From an uncultured Verrucomicrobia subdivision 3 bacterium (GTDB lineage: Bacteria; Verrucomicrobiota; Verrucomicrobiia; Limisphaerales; UBA11358): a stretch of 43,043 nucleotides of DNA. The stretch covers positions 1 to 43,043 of the forward strand of contig CAISEZ010000145.1 in the NCBI GenBank assembly GCA_903884535.1, in the 5' to 3' direction. The position numbers and the translations under genes were made by a program. A model generated the notes under the pieces. That model saw only the letters and a program-made list of their open reading frames with translations. It was not told the origin of the DNA and made no database searches. This document shows, piece by piece, positions 23,940 to 32,655 of the stretch; position 1 is the stretch's first letter, and each line of letters opens with the position of its first letter.

Positions 23940-25772
23940 TTATTTCGGTTTCAACTGCGGGAACAGGATCACGTCACGGATGCTTTCCTGGCCGAGGAGC
24001 ATCATGCACAGGCGGTCAATGCCGATGCCGATGCCACCGGCGGGCGGCATGCCATGTTCCAGCGCGACGAGAAAATCCTCGTCCAGCTTCTGCTGTTCGC
24101 CGCCGGCCTGATGCTCCAGCGTGGCGCGTTGCGCGATGGGATCGTTCTGCTCGGTGTAACCGGGCGAAATTTCCTGGCCGTTGATGCAGCACTCGAAAAC
24201 CTCGACGGTCGTCGGGTCGTCGGGCGAAAGCTTGGCGAGCGGCACGAGTTCCTTGGGCAGGTGCGTGACGAACGTCGGATTGATCAACGTTGGTTCGATA
24301 AATTTGGAGAACACGGCGTTCGTGACTTCAAAGTCTTCAAATTCTTTTCCGATTTCCGCGCCCATGTCGTGCGCATGCTGGCGGCGTTCGTCGGCGGAAA
24401 TGGTGAACCAATCTGCACCGGCTTTTTCTTTGACGAGATCGTTGTATTTCGCGCGGCGCCAGTTCGGCGTAAGGTCAATTATCTTATTTAGGCTTTCAGG
24501 TGCAATAGCCCCGGCTTCAATTTTCAAACTTTCCAATTGAGGTAATGCCTGTTCAATAAACGAAAGGAATTCACTGGTGTGACCCTTAACTTGCTTTTCA
24601 CTAACTTCCATTCCTGGAGAAAGTCGGAAAGTGTTTCCTTCAACTGAGCAATTAACAAATGACCGCTTCGCTTGTTCGATTGCCTGATCCAAAGGCGTTT
24701 GGTTGTTTAAGTGCGAAAGCAACTCAAGTTCTCGTATCGAGGCTGAAAACACAGAGTTAAAATTCAAATACGCCTCAGTTGTAACGTCGCTGTTGGTCAG
24801 CGATTTCCCAAAGTCTTCAGTCAGCTTTTGGTGCAAAGCTTTTAATTTTACGATGGCGTTATTCAGTTCTCTTTTGAACCGAATTTTCATTGGATGCTCA
24901 ATAACCAGCGTCCCCAAAACCTTCTTCGCCACCGTCGTGATGAGCGACTCCACCGTTTCCATCATCGTCGCGTAATCGCCGAACGCGCAGTAGGCCTCGA
25001 GCATCGTGAATTCGGGATTGTGCCGGCGCGAGAGACCTTCATTGCGGAAGTTTTTTCCAATCTCAAACAGCTTGTCGATGCCGCCAACAAGCAGGCGCTT
25101 GTGGTAAAGTTCCAGCGCGATGCGCAGATAAAATTCGCAGCCCAGCGCGTTGTGAAAGGTCTTGAACGGCTGCGCCGCCGCGCCGCCGGGAATTCCCTGC
25201 ATCGTCGGCGTCTCGACCTCGACATATTTGCGCTCGTGGAAAAAATTCCGGATCTCGTGGATGATCGCGCTGCGCTTGAGCATCACATCCTTCACGTCGG
25301 GATTCGCCATCAAATCCAGGTAGCGCTGGCGGTAACGAATTTCGGTGTCTTCGAGGCCGTGCCATTTGGCCGGCGGCGGGCGCAGCGACTTGGCGAGAAT
25401 GGTGAAGCTCGAAAGCTTGATGGAAATTTCGCCGGTCTTGGTGGTGAACAGCGTGCCTTTGACACCGACAAAATCCGCGAGGTCAAGGTGCGTGAAAATG
25501 ACGAACGGCTCATCGCCGAGAACATTTTTCTGCGCGTAACATTGGATGCGGCCGCTCTGGTCGCGCACGTCGATAAACATGGATTTGCCCATGTCGCGGT
25601 GCGCAGTGATGCGGCCGGCGACAGAAACTTCGCGGCCTTCGACGTAGTTGCCGCGCGCCTCAGCGCAGGTTTCGGTGGGCGTGAATTTATTTTGGAACGG
25701 GTCAATGCCCTTGGCGCGCAAGGCGGCGAGCTTGGCTTTGCGTTGTTCGATGAGTGAATTCGTGTCTTCCAT
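23940..25772 (-). CDS. lysS: Lysyl-tRNA synthetase (class II) with a large in-frame insertion
   Basis: Charges tRNA-Lys with lysine. It has 610 residues, against about 490-505 usually. The anticodon-binding OB fold covers about 45-145 (VSVAGRITAHRDMGKSMFIDV). Motif 2 is FRNEGLSRRHNPEFTMLEAY (about 242-261), and motif 3 GIGIGIDRLCMMLLG is near the end. Between IEHP (about 294) and IDLTPNWRR (about 432) lies an extra segment of about 136 residues, encoded by DNA much richer in A and T than the rest of the gene. The reading frame stays open, and all catalytic motifs before and after are intact. I start at the ATG at 25772, which gives the family-like N terminus; in-frame ATGs at 25790 and further up add only odd residues. 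Confidence 0.92.
   Translation of the reverse strand: MEDTNSLIEQRKAKLAALRAKGIDPFQNKFTPTETCAEARGNYVEGREVSVAGRITAHRDMGKSMFIDVRDQSGRIQCYAQKNVLGDEPFVIFTHLDLADFVGVKGTLFTTKTGEISIKLSSFTILAKSLRPPPAKWHGLEDTEIRYRQRYLDLMANPDVKDVMLKRSAIIHEIRNFFHERKYVEVETPTMQGIPGGAAAQPFKTFHNALGCEFYLRIALELYHKRLLVGGIDKLFEIGKNFRNEGLSRRHNPEFTMLEAYCAFGDYATMMETVESLITTVAKKVLGTLVIEHPMKIRFKRELNNAIVKLKALHQKLTEDFGKSLTNSDVTTEAYLNFNSVFSASIRELELLSHLNNQTPLDQAIEQAKRSFVNCSVEGNTFRLSPGMEVSEKQVKGHTSEFLSFIEQALPQLESLKIEAGAIAPESLNKIIDLTPNWRRAKYNDLVKEKAGADWFTISADERRQHAHDMGAEIGKEFEDFEVTNAVFSKFIEPTLINPTFVTHLPKELVPLAKLSPDDPTTVEVFECCINGQEISPGYTEQNDPIAQRATLEHQAGGEQQKLDEDFLVALEHGMPPAGGIGIGIDRLCMMLLGQESIRDVILFPQLKPK
24480..24890 (-). other. AT-rich in-frame insertion inside lysS
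   Basis: About 410 bases coding for roughly 136 residues (about 295-431 of LysRS). They lie between the strand following motif 2 and the conserved IDLTPNWRRAKYNDLV block, where other LysRS proteins have only about ten residues. The segment is rich in AT-ending codons, while both flanks are GC-rich. Predicted content is mostly helical and charged, with no intein splicing residues (no Cys/Ser at its start, no His-Asn end) and no homing-endonuclease motif. No clear terminal repeats are visible. Confidence 0.75.
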
Positions 25773-26063
25773 AAAAATGGCGACGGTCATTAAAGCATAA
25801 AATCGGGGGCGAAACCAAGAAGCAAAGTGGGCTGGCAATGGCGTCCGCGATTTACCGATGGTTACTCACCGCATCCGGTTGCCAGGTCAGCCCAAAGCAA
25901 ATTACGACCCGCCGGCAAAAGTGCAAGGGGCGAAGTGAAAAATATTCAACGGGTTTCAGCTTGGCCTGCCTCCATAGCCACGCTCAGCGAGTGCTCCGCT
26001 GCAAACGAAACTTGCCTTGAACCCGGTTGCGCCTAGCATTTGCCAAAATCGGTAGGCAAAAAC

Positions 26064-27062
26064 ATGATTCGCTCATTCGCATTCACCACCGCCGGCAAGC
26101 TGCACACCAAGGATATTGACTTGTTCCTGATGCCGACGCTGCTGGCGGACACCAATCTTTTTCTGTGGGTGGATCTGGAAAAGCCGACAGCCGAAGAATG
26201 GAAAGAAGTGCTGGAACTGATTTTTCATTTTCATCCTTTGTCCATCGAGGATTGTGTTCAGGTCAGTCCGTCGCCCAAGGTTGAGGAATATTCGCCGAAG
26301 GAAGGTGACTTGTTCACGCCGTATCTTTTCATGGTCATTCACGCCGTGGATTACGACCGCAAGGACGGCTGTTTTGCAACGAGCGAACTGGATTTTTTCC
26401 TCGGCAAAAATTTTCTCGTCACGTATCACGCGCAGCCTTTGCGCAGCGTCTCGACGGTGGAAGAGCGCGCGGTGAACGGCACGATGGGCATCGCGCGCGC
26501 GCCCGACCGCGTGGCGCATTCGTTGCTCGACAATCTCGTGGATAATTACAAACCCGCACTCGACGAACTCGGTTTGGAGATCGCCGAATTGGAACAGCTC
26601 GCGCTGCAAAAACCGGACAAGCACACGCTGAACAAAATTTTTCAGATCAAAAAGGAAGTGCTGCATCTGCGCCAGATCATCGGGCCACAGCGCGAAGTGC
26701 TGGCGCGCTTCGCGCAGGGCGAATTCAAGCTGGTGCGCCCCAAACTGGTGCCGTATTTCCGCGACGTGTATGACACCCTGTTCCACATTGGCGAACTCGC
26801 CCAGACTTACACCGATTCGCTCACCGGAATTTTACAAGTGTATCTCAACATGTCCTCCAACCAGACCGGCGAAGTGGTGAAGCTGCTCACGCTGATCACC
26901 GTCATCACCACGCCGCTGATGATGATCGGCACGTGGTATGGAATGAATTTCAAGGATATGCCAGAGCTGGATTACAAACATGCCTACCCGATCGCCGGCA
27001 TTTGTATGGTGCTCTCCACGGTGGCGACGTATCTGTATTTCAAAATGAAGAAATGGTTTTGA
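26064..27062 (+). CDS. corA: CorA-family magnesium/cobalt transporter
   Basis: Divalent-cation channel of the inner membrane, acting as a pentamer. It has 332 residues from the ATG at 26064; an in-frame TTG at 26040 would add eight. A large cytoplasmic N-terminal domain with long helices (about 1-270) is followed by two C-terminal membrane helices. The selectivity motif is present as YGMNF in GTWYGMNFKDMPEL. The basic C terminus (FKMKKWF) is typical. It is divergent from lysS with a 291-base gap, in which I see no Mg riboswitch that I can recognise. Convergent with the next gene, 12 bases apart. Confidence 0.93.
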   Translation: MIRSFAFTTAGKLHTKDIDLFLMPTLLADTNLFLWVDLEKPTAEEWKEVLELIFHFHPLSIEDCVQVSPSPKVEEYSPKEGDLFTPYLFMVIHAVDYDRKDGCFATSELDFFLGKNFLVTYHAQPLRSVSTVEERAVNGTMGIARAPDRVAHSLLDNLVDNYKPALDELGLEIAELEQLALQKPDKHTLNKIFQIKKEVLHLRQIIGPQREVLARFAQGEFKLVRPKLVPYFRDVYDTLFHIGELAQTYTDSLTGILQVYLNMSSNQTGEVVKLLTLITVITTPLMMIGTWYGMNFKDMPELDYKHAYPIAGICMVLSTVATYLYFKMKKWF

Positions 27063-27074
27063 AACCGGCCGCCA

Positions 27075-28715
27075 TCAGGGGGTTTTCCAGCCTTCGGCCA
27101 GAAACAATTCCGTGTTCTCGATGATCTGCTTTCCGGCGGTGGGATTTTTCGCGCGCGCAAACTGGCTGGCGTGGTCGCCGAGCAGATGGGCGACCTGGGA
27201 AACCCAGACCATCGTGTAGGGTGTTTCCGACCAGCCGGATTTTTCCAGCGGCGCGGGCGGCAGGCTGGCCGCCGCCGTCGTGCCGGGATCGGGAACGTCC
27301 ATCCAGCCCGTGCCCGCCAAAACCCACACGCGCTGGCCGCGCTGCAAGGTCGCAACGATGCGCGCCAGCACCGGCTGGATGGCGTTGGTGTTTTGAATTT
27401 GCAGCTGCACGAGGTCGTAACGATGCGTGGTGTAGTCGGCCAGCGGCGGCAACGTGGTCCAAGCGGCTTCGCCCTTGAAATAATGGTTGAAAGCGATGCC
27501 GCAAAACCACGGGACAATCACCACATAATCGCCGGGCGCGGCGGCGGTGTTCAGTTCCGCCGCCCAAGTGTCAACATTGGTGAAGCGGGTGTGCAAATCA
27601 CGGTTCGCCGTCGGCATGGCGATGAGGGCAGTCGCCGCGACCAGCCCGAAAAATCCCGCGCGCATTTTACCGCGTGCGTCGGGCAGGCCGGTTTCAAAGC
27701 CCACCGCCGCCAGCGCGAGCAGCGGCAGCAGATACCACGATTGCGACGGAAAGGCCGCGAGCCGGAGGAACAAAACGTAGCCGACGAACGCAAACAGCAC
27801 GGTGGTGCCGGCGAAAAATCTTAAATCGCCGGCGGCATCGCCGGCTTCGGCGGAATTTTTTGCGGTGCGGCAAACGGTTTTTATCGCCAAAAAAATCAGC
27901 GCGGCGGCGAGCAGCGCCCACGCATAAACGTATTGGCCGAGCGGGAATCCGAGCGCGTCCTGAAAGGCGGCGAAGAAGCGCCAGGATTTCAGGCCGGTCC
28001 GGATGACCGCCGCCGATTTCTGGCCGGCGATCAGGCCGGCGGCATAAGGCAGCAGCGCCAGCGCAGCGACCAAGCCGGCCAGAAAAACTTGCGCGGCGGC
28101 CCGCCCATTTTTTTTCCGCCAGCAGACCGCCGATGCGCCCAGACAAATGGCGGCCACGAGAATCGCATTATGATAAAGCGTCTGCACGCTCAGCGTCGCC
28201 AGCAGCGCCAGCCAGCCGGTGCGCCGCCACGAGGGCTGCCGCAACTGTGCCACGGCGGCGATGGCCGTGAGCATGATCAGCAGACAGCCCAGACCGTAGG
28301 CGCGCAGCGAATCGCCAAAGACGATGAGCGTGCTGTTGCAGCCAAACAGCGCCAGCCCCAGCAATGGCGGCGAGCGACGGGCTTGCCACGCGGCCAGCCA
28401 GAGCGCGGCGGGAATGCCCAGGCCAATCAGCGTTCCCAACAAACGCAGTGTTAGATCGTGGTGGCCCAGCCCCAGCGCCGACCAGCCGCGCACCAGTAGC
28501 GGCATCAGGATTGGGAAGGAATCTTTTTCCATGCCGGCGAGCGACGAGCTGTGCGCGAGGTTGATCAGATTGACCTCGTCGCGCCAGAAACCGCCCGCGT
28601 GCAGCAGAAAATAAAAATGCAGGCCGGCGATGGCGGCTGTGAGCAAAATCGCCGCGAGCCAGGCGGGCTGGCGCAGGGAAATCTGATCAGTGGACGGCGC
28701 GCAGGCGGGCGACAT
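27075..28715 (-). CDS. GT39/PMT-like polytopic membrane protein (GT-C fold glycosyltransferase)
   Basis: A 546-residue integral membrane protein with about ten or more hydrophobic helices in its first 380 residues and a soluble periplasmic C-terminal region of about 165 residues. The first loop contains FWRDEVNL, the acidic pair that lipid-linked-sugar GT-C transferases (PMT/ArnT-like) carry after their first helix. A transferase of a polyprenyl-phosphate sugar to protein or glycolipid is likely, but donor and acceptor are unknown. The ATG at 28715 is preferred to a TTG at 28724. Confidence 0.72.
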   Translation of the reverse strand: MSPACAPSTDQISLRQPAWLAAILLTAAIAGLHFYFLLHAGGFWRDEVNLINLAHSSSLAGMEKDSFPILMPLLVRGWSALGLGHHDLTLRLLGTLIGLGIPAALWLAAWQARRSPPLLGLALFGCNSTLIVFGDSLRAYGLGCLLIMLTAIAAVAQLRQPSWRRTGWLALLATLSVQTLYHNAILVAAICLGASAVCWRKKNGRAAAQVFLAGLVAALALLPYAAGLIAGQKSAAVIRTGLKSWRFFAAFQDALGFPLGQYVYAWALLAAALIFLAIKTVCRTAKNSAEAGDAAGDLRFFAGTTVLFAFVGYVLFLRLAAFPSQSWYLLPLLALAAVGFETGLPDARGKMRAGFFGLVAATALIAMPTANRDLHTRFTNVDTWAAELNTAAAPGDYVVIVPWFCGIAFNHYFKGEAAWTTLPPLADYTTHRYDLVQLQIQNTNAIQPVLARIVATLQRGQRVWVLAGTGWMDVPDPGTTAAASLPPAPLEKSGWSETPYTMVWVSQVAHLLGDHASQFARAKNPTAGKQIIENTELFLAEGWKTP

Positions 28716-28780
28716 GAACTTCAATTGAACAAATCAATTCAAGGCTCACAAGTGAATTCAGTTTCGCGCCAAGCCGATTC

Positions 28781-29248
28781 TCAAAGAAATTCCCACCGCG
28801 CGAACATCGCCGCCTGGCCGCACGGCTCGCCGGTTTCGGCAAGCAGATTCCAGACGGTGGCCTGCGCGATGCGGAAACGGCGGCCGGTTTTAGAAATGCG
28901 GACGCCGGAATAATCATCAATGAAACCGCGCTGTGTGACGGCGGCGAGCAGGCGGGCGCGTTCCGCGCGGTTCGGCGCCTCGGCGGTCAGGCGCGACGGC
29001 GTGCGCGTGAGTTCTTCCCACGACATTTCCCAAAGCGCGAGCGCGGCGGCGTTGCCGAAATTCAAAACCGGGTCGGCCTCGTTGCCGTGCGACACAAGAA
29101 CAAATGGCGCGTGAAAAACTTTCTCCGAGAATTCCATCGGCAAAAAATTTCCCGGCAGCAAATCGCGGCCGGTCCAGTGCTTCAGGCTGCGCGCGATGCG
29201 CTGCGTCTGCGCGATAACCGCAGCGTTTTGCCAAGGTTCGTTCATCAT
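28781..29248 (-). CDS. MEKHLA-domain protein
   Basis: A 155-residue soluble protein covering a single MEKHLA (PAS-related) domain. It has the family layout: an N-terminal helix, FVLVSHGNEADPVLNFGNAAALALWEMSWEELTRTPSRLTAE, and a closing block SKTGRRFRIAQATVWNL. MEKHLA domains are small ligand-sensing modules, and free-standing bacterial forms have no established function. It lies downstream of the alcohol dehydrogenase on the same strand, separated by a small palindromic repeat. Confidence 0.85.
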   Translation of the reverse strand: MMNEPWQNAAVIAQTQRIARSLKHWTGRDLLPGNFLPMEFSEKVFHAPFVLVSHGNEADPVLNFGNAAALALWEMSWEELTRTPSRLTAEAPNRAERARLLAAVTQRGFIDDYSGVRISKTGRRFRIAQATVWNLLAETGEPCGQAAMFARWEFL

Positions 29249-29249
29249 G

Positions 29250-29302
29250 TTTTAACCGCTAATCTTCTATCAGCGGAGATTAGCGCGGATTAGCGGTTTA
29301 AA
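29250..29302. repeat. Intergenic inverted/direct repeat (CGCTAAT type)
   Basis: The arms TTTAACCGCTAATC (29251-29264) and GATTAGCGGTTTA (29288-29300) are inverted copies. The right side also carries a second GATTAGCG unit at 29278-29285. The whole fills the gap between two minus-strand genes. It could form a long hairpin and resembles small dispersed repeats rather than a classical terminator, since no T tract follows. Confidence 0.55.
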
Positions 29303-29304
29303 AT

Positions 29305-30459
29305 TCACAAAGCCCGCCGCAGCGTTTGCGCCAGTTCGTCCGGCGTAAGCTCGATCGGATTCGCCTTCATGCTGCTGGCGTTCGCGGCTTTGGCGACGAG
29401 GTCGGCGACATGTTCTTCGCGGAAGCCGTAGGCGCCGAGCCGTGGCACCGGCAGTTCGGCGACGAGTTTTTGCACCCATTCCACGCCGGCGTCGGCGGTG
29501 GCGTGCGGATTGCCGGTGAGCAGATGGGCAATGCGATAAAACCGGGGCAGCGCAAAACTGTCCGGCTCACGGGCGCGCAAGGCGCGGAGGTTCGCAGCCA
29601 TGACGTGCGGCAGCAACGCCGCGCACACCGCTCCGTGCGGCGCCGGAAACGCGCCGCCAATCGGCCCGGCAAAACCGTGGACCGCGCCCAGCCCGGCATT
29701 CGCCAGCGCAAGTCCGCCAAACAAACTGGCCAGCGCCATGTCTTCGCGGGCGGATTCGCGGCGGCCGTTGACCACCGCTTCGCGCAGCGAACGCGCGGCG
29801 CGGTGCAGGCCCTCCGCACAAAAGCTGTCGGTCATGGGATTGACCCGCCGGCAGACAAACGGTTCGATGAGTTGCGTGAGCGCGTCGAGGCCGGTGCTGG
29901 CAGTCAGCGCGGGCGGCAAGTCGTAAGTCAATTCCGGATCGATCACCGCGACACGCGGCAGCATGAGCGGGCTGCGCAGGCTGACTTTCAATTGGTGTTC
30001 CGGCGACGCGAGCACGGCGTTGCGCGTGACTTCCGCGCCGGTGCCGGCAGTCGTGGGAATGGCAATGAACGGTGCGGGCGGACGGACCAGAGGCTTGCCG
30101 CGCCCAATGATTTCAAGGTAATCCAGCAGCTCGCCAGCGTTGGTTAGCATGGCGGCGATGGCTTTGCCGGCGTCAATCACGCTGCTGCCGCCGAGGCTGA
30201 TGACAAAATCGCAGTTCTCATTTTTGGCGAACGCCACGCCGGTTTCGACGGTGGCAATCTCCGGCTCGCCGGCGACGGCAAAAGTCGCCGCACTGATTCC
30301 GCTGGCCGAAAGGCTGGTCAGCAATTTTTCCGCGCGACCCGCATTGCGACCAGTGACGACGAGTGCGCGGTGGCCAAATATTTTCGCGGTGGCACCAACC
30401 TGGTTGATGGCACCCGCGCCGAAAACGATGCGCGTGGCGGTGGCAAATTCAAAATTCAT
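29305..30459 (-). CDS. Iron-containing (group III) alcohol dehydrogenase
   Basis: NAD(P)-dependent dehydrogenase of 384 residues. The N-terminal nucleotide-binding half has GAGAINQVG and the glycine-rich SLGGSSVIDAGKAIA. The C-terminal helical half has metal-ligand segments around STGLDALTQLIEPFV and GAVHGFAGPIGGAFPAPHGAVCAALLPHV, matching the family's Asp/His/His/His iron site. IPTTAGTGAEVTRNAV is the family signature. The substrate is not determinable. The start is the ATG at 30459; a GTG at 30465 overlapping the stop of the upstream ABM gene is a possible alternative. Probably cotranscribed with that gene. Confidence 0.88.
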   Translation of the reverse strand: MNFEFATATRIVFGAGAINQVGATAKIFGHRALVVTGRNAGRAEKLLTSLSASGISAATFAVAGEPEIATVETGVAFAKNENCDFVISLGGSSVIDAGKAIAAMLTNAGELLDYLEIIGRGKPLVRPPAPFIAIPTTAGTGAEVTRNAVLASPEHQLKVSLRSPLMLPRVAVIDPELTYDLPPALTASTGLDALTQLIEPFVCRRVNPMTDSFCAEGLHRAARSLREAVVNGRRESAREDMALASLFGGLALANAGLGAVHGFAGPIGGAFPAPHGAVCAALLPHVMAANLRALRAREPDSFALPRFYRIAHLLTGNPHATADAGVEWVQKLVAELPVPRLGAYGFREEHVADLVAKAANASSMKANPIELTPDELAQTLRRAL

Positions 30460-30461
30460 GC

Positions 30462-30767
30462 TCACCAGTTTTGGTCGTCAGGGAAAATACTGTTCAACAC
30501 CATGCGGGTGCGCGGTGTGGCCATCATGGGCTCGACGGTGTCGCGCCAGACGGGATAATGCGCGGTCTCCTTGTGCGCCGCATTGGCGGCCGCATCGCGA
30601 TAGACCTCGATGAGAATGAAGCGCGCCGGATTGTCGGCGTGTTGGACGACGTCAAACCGCGCGATGCCGGGCTCCTGCACGCTGGCGCGGGCGTTGGCCA
30701 GCGTGGCGACCTTGAACGCTTCGACGCATTCCGGCTTCACCTGGACATGAACGTGAACGATGAACAT
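30462..30767 (-). CDS. ABM-family (YgiN/LsrG-like) monooxygenase
   Basis: A 101-residue dimeric alpha+beta-barrel protein of the antibiotic-biosynthesis-monooxygenase family. [21 protein letters not shown] forms the first strand and helix, [11 protein letters not shown] the second, and FILIEVYRD the third. These cofactor-free enzymes act on quinols or on autoinducer-2 derivatives; the substrate here is unknown. The ATG at 30767 is the only start giving the normal N terminus. It directly precedes the iron alcohol dehydrogenase, so both may serve one small-molecule pathway. Confidence 0.85.
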   Translation of the reverse strand: MFIVHVHVQVKPECVEAFKVATLANARASVQEPGIARFDVVQHADNPARFILIEVYRDAAANAAHKETAHYPVWRDTVEPMMATPRTRMVLNSIFPDDQNW

Positions 30768-30873
30768 GATCGAGAAATAGGGCAAACGCGCGCAAAGCTC
30801 AAGCATCCGTTGCAGTTTTGCCGGCTGGCGAAAAATTATCTTCCGTGTAAACTGGCGGTGGAAAATAAAAGTT

Positions 30874-31761
30874 ATGGCCGAAAAAATAAAAATTCCGGAC
30901 GCCGTCAAAGCGGATCTCCCACAAAACAAGTGGGGCAAAATCCTCGGCGTGACACCCATCGTGATGACCGTGATCGCCACCATGCTGGCCGGCCTGGCGT
31001 CGAGCGAGATGACCAAGGCGCAATATGACCGCGCGCTCGCGGCGCAGTTGCAATCCAAAGCCGGCGACCAGTGGAGTTATTATCAGGCCAAGAAACTGCG
31101 CAGCGCCGTCGCGCACAACTCACTGGATTTGCTCGCGGCCACGAGCGAGGTGACGCCGATGGACGCGGCGGTTTTGGCCAACGCCGATGCCGCCACCATC
31201 GCGGCGCTGACGAAAAATCAAATCCCGGAAGCCACGGCGGCGAAATTTGACGCCGGCGTGCAGGCCGCGCTCGACGCGCTGGGCAGTTCCCGGTCGGAAA
31301 CCGAGATCGCCGCCGCACTGACCAAGATTAAGCCCGCGCAACTGGCCGAGGCGCTGCTCGCCGCGCAGGATGCGGCGGCGGCGTTCGACAATGCGACCAA
31401 GGCCATCAACAAGGCCTCGGACAAATTTGACGAGACGCTGATGGCTGGCGACAAAAACGCCTTCCGCAGCTTTTCCGCAGCGCGGCTGCGCTACACCTCG
31501 GCGCGCTACGAAACCGAGGCGCGGCTGAACCAGGCCATCGCGAACGTCTTTGAACTGCAGGTGCGCCAGAACAATTATTCCGCCGAGAAGCATCATCGGC
31601 GCAGCGGCAAGTTTTTCTACGGGATGCTGGCCTCGCAAATGGCGGTGATCATCTCGACATTCGCGATCGCAGCGCGGCAGCGGAGCTTCCTGTGGTCCAT
31701 CGCGGCGGCGGCGGGCGTGGCAGCGGTGTCGTTCTCGCTCTACGTTTACCTCTACGTCTGA
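30874..31761 (+). CDS. DUF4337-domain membrane protein
   Basis: A 295-residue protein matching the DUF4337 layout. There is one helix at about 26-46 ([20 protein letters not shown]) and then a [38 protein letters not shown] block read across the start of a long helical, alanine-rich middle (about 80-235). Two closing helices lie at about 247-268 and 270-295. The function of the family is not known. Divergent from the ABM gene with a 106-base gap. The middle region is longer than in compact family members and looks like a coiled coil facing one side of the membrane. Confidence 0.8.
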   Translation: MAEKIKIPDAVKADLPQNKWGKILGVTPIVMTVIATMLAGLASSEMTKAQYDRALAAQLQSKAGDQWSYYQAKKLRSAVAHNSLDLLAATSEVTPMDAAVLANADAATIAALTKNQIPEATAAKFDAGVQAALDALGSSRSETEIAAALTKIKPAQLAEALLAAQDAAAAFDNATKAINKASDKFDETLMAGDKNAFRSFSAARLRYTSARYETEARLNQAIANVFELQVRQNNYSAEKHHRRSGKFFYGMLASQMAVIISTFAIAARQRSFLWSIAAAAGVAAVSFSLYVYLYV

Positions 31762-31768
31762 CCGGGCA

Positions 31769-32509
31769 TCACGGCTGGGCCGGGAGCGGACGCAGCTTGA
31801 TGTTGCGGAAAGAAACCGAGCCGTGGTCGCCTTGCAGCGCGATAAAGCCGCTGCTGGACTTGGCGAAAAACGGCATCTTGCCAAATTTGCTTTTGGCGAC
31901 ACGCGCGTTGAAATCCTCGCTGCCGAGGACGTATTCAAAATATTTCACGCCGTTGATTTCATGCACGCATTTCTCCGGGCTGATGACCAGCCGGACGTGG
32001 TTCCATTCGCCGACCGGTTTGGTGGCGTCGAGAATTTTGCCAGTCTTTGAATCTACCGGCGGCTGATACAGCGCGTAAAGCCAGCCGCAGCGGATTTTGT
32101 CCGCGGCCTTCACGTTGTCCTCCAGTTGAAATTCCGGGCCGGTCGCCCACACCCGGTCGCCGGCCTCCGTGACATGAAACATGATGCCGCTGTTGCCAGC
32201 TTCCGAAATGTTGTAATCCAGTTGCAGCTCGAACCAGTCAAACTTGTCCGTGGTGACAATGTCGCCGGCGTTGTGGGGATCCACGCAGACCAGCGCGCCG
32301 TCCTTCACCTGCCAGCCGGGCCGGAGGCCAACTTGTTTAAAATTATGCCAGCCGGCGAAACTCTGGCCGTCGAACAGCAGTTTCCAGCCGGCGGCTTTTT
32401 CGGCGGCGGTGAGGGTGCTGATTTTGGCGGCCGGCGCGACGTTGTTTTCGGAAACGCAGCCGGCGGCGAGGAGGGCAATGCTGGCGAGCAAAAAAACCAA
32501 TTTCTTCAT
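31769..32509 (-). CDS. DUF1080 / 3-keto-disaccharide hydrolase lipoprotein
   Basis: A 246-residue lipoprotein: signal sequence MKKLVFLLASIALLAAGC with the lipobox LAAGC (lipidated Cys18). A concanavalin-like beta-sandwich follows, beginning WKLLFDGQSFAGWHNF and containing NSGIMFHVTE, GPEFQLED and GEWNHVRLVI, all typical of DUF1080. Characterised members hydrolyse 3-keto-disaccharides and related sugars. Such genes commonly work with secreted Gfo/Idh/MocA oxidoreductases like the one at 7007, although here they are not adjacent. Confidence 0.9.
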   Translation of the reverse strand: MKKLVFLLASIALLAAGCVSENNVAPAAKISTLTAAEKAAGWKLLFDGQSFAGWHNFKQVGLRPGWQVKDGALVCVDPHNAGDIVTTDKFDWFELQLDYNISEAGNSGIMFHVTEAGDRVWATGPEFQLEDNVKAADKIRCGWLYALYQPPVDSKTGKILDATKPVGEWNHVRLVISPEKCVHEINGVKYFEYVLGSEDFNARVAKSKFGKMPFFAKSSSGFIALQGDHGSVSFRNIKLRPLPAQP

Positions 32510-32551
32510 CGCCGAAATTAAACATGGAAAACGGTCCGGCGCGATATTTTT

Positions 32552-32655
32552 TTAATTCCCGTGATTAAACGGATCGGTCCAAAGGTTGTTGTCGTTCAGC
32601 GTGTTGAGGAACGCGATGAGCGCGGCCGGCTGCGCCGTCAAATTTTCGCCGCGTG
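32552..32655 (-). pseudogene. Remnant of a c-type-cytochrome/peroxidase C terminus
   Basis: Directly after the stop codon of the AIM24 gene, and in the same frame, about 34 codons read as protein ending in LIAFLNTLNDNNLWTDPF and then HGN and a stop at 32552. The pattern (T-x-x-x-x-A-L-I-A-F-L-x-T-L) is that of the closing helix of di-haem cytochrome peroxidases and related c-type domains. No start codon or haem motif accompanies it, so it is most likely the tail of a gene lost upstream. It could instead be a C-terminal extension of the AIM24 protein cut off by a nonsense mutation. Confidence 0.4.

Noticed and set aside
24480-24890. Intein in lysS
   Set aside because: No N-terminal Cys/Ser nucleophile, no C-terminal His-Asn and no endonuclease motif; the length is also short for an intein.
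24894-25757. 287-codon plus-strand frame opposite lysS
   Set aside because: Antisense to conserved synthetase motifs; no recognisable domain.
25773-26063. Magnesium riboswitch upstream of corA
   Set aside because: I could not find the conserved elements of an M-box or mgtA-type leader by eye.
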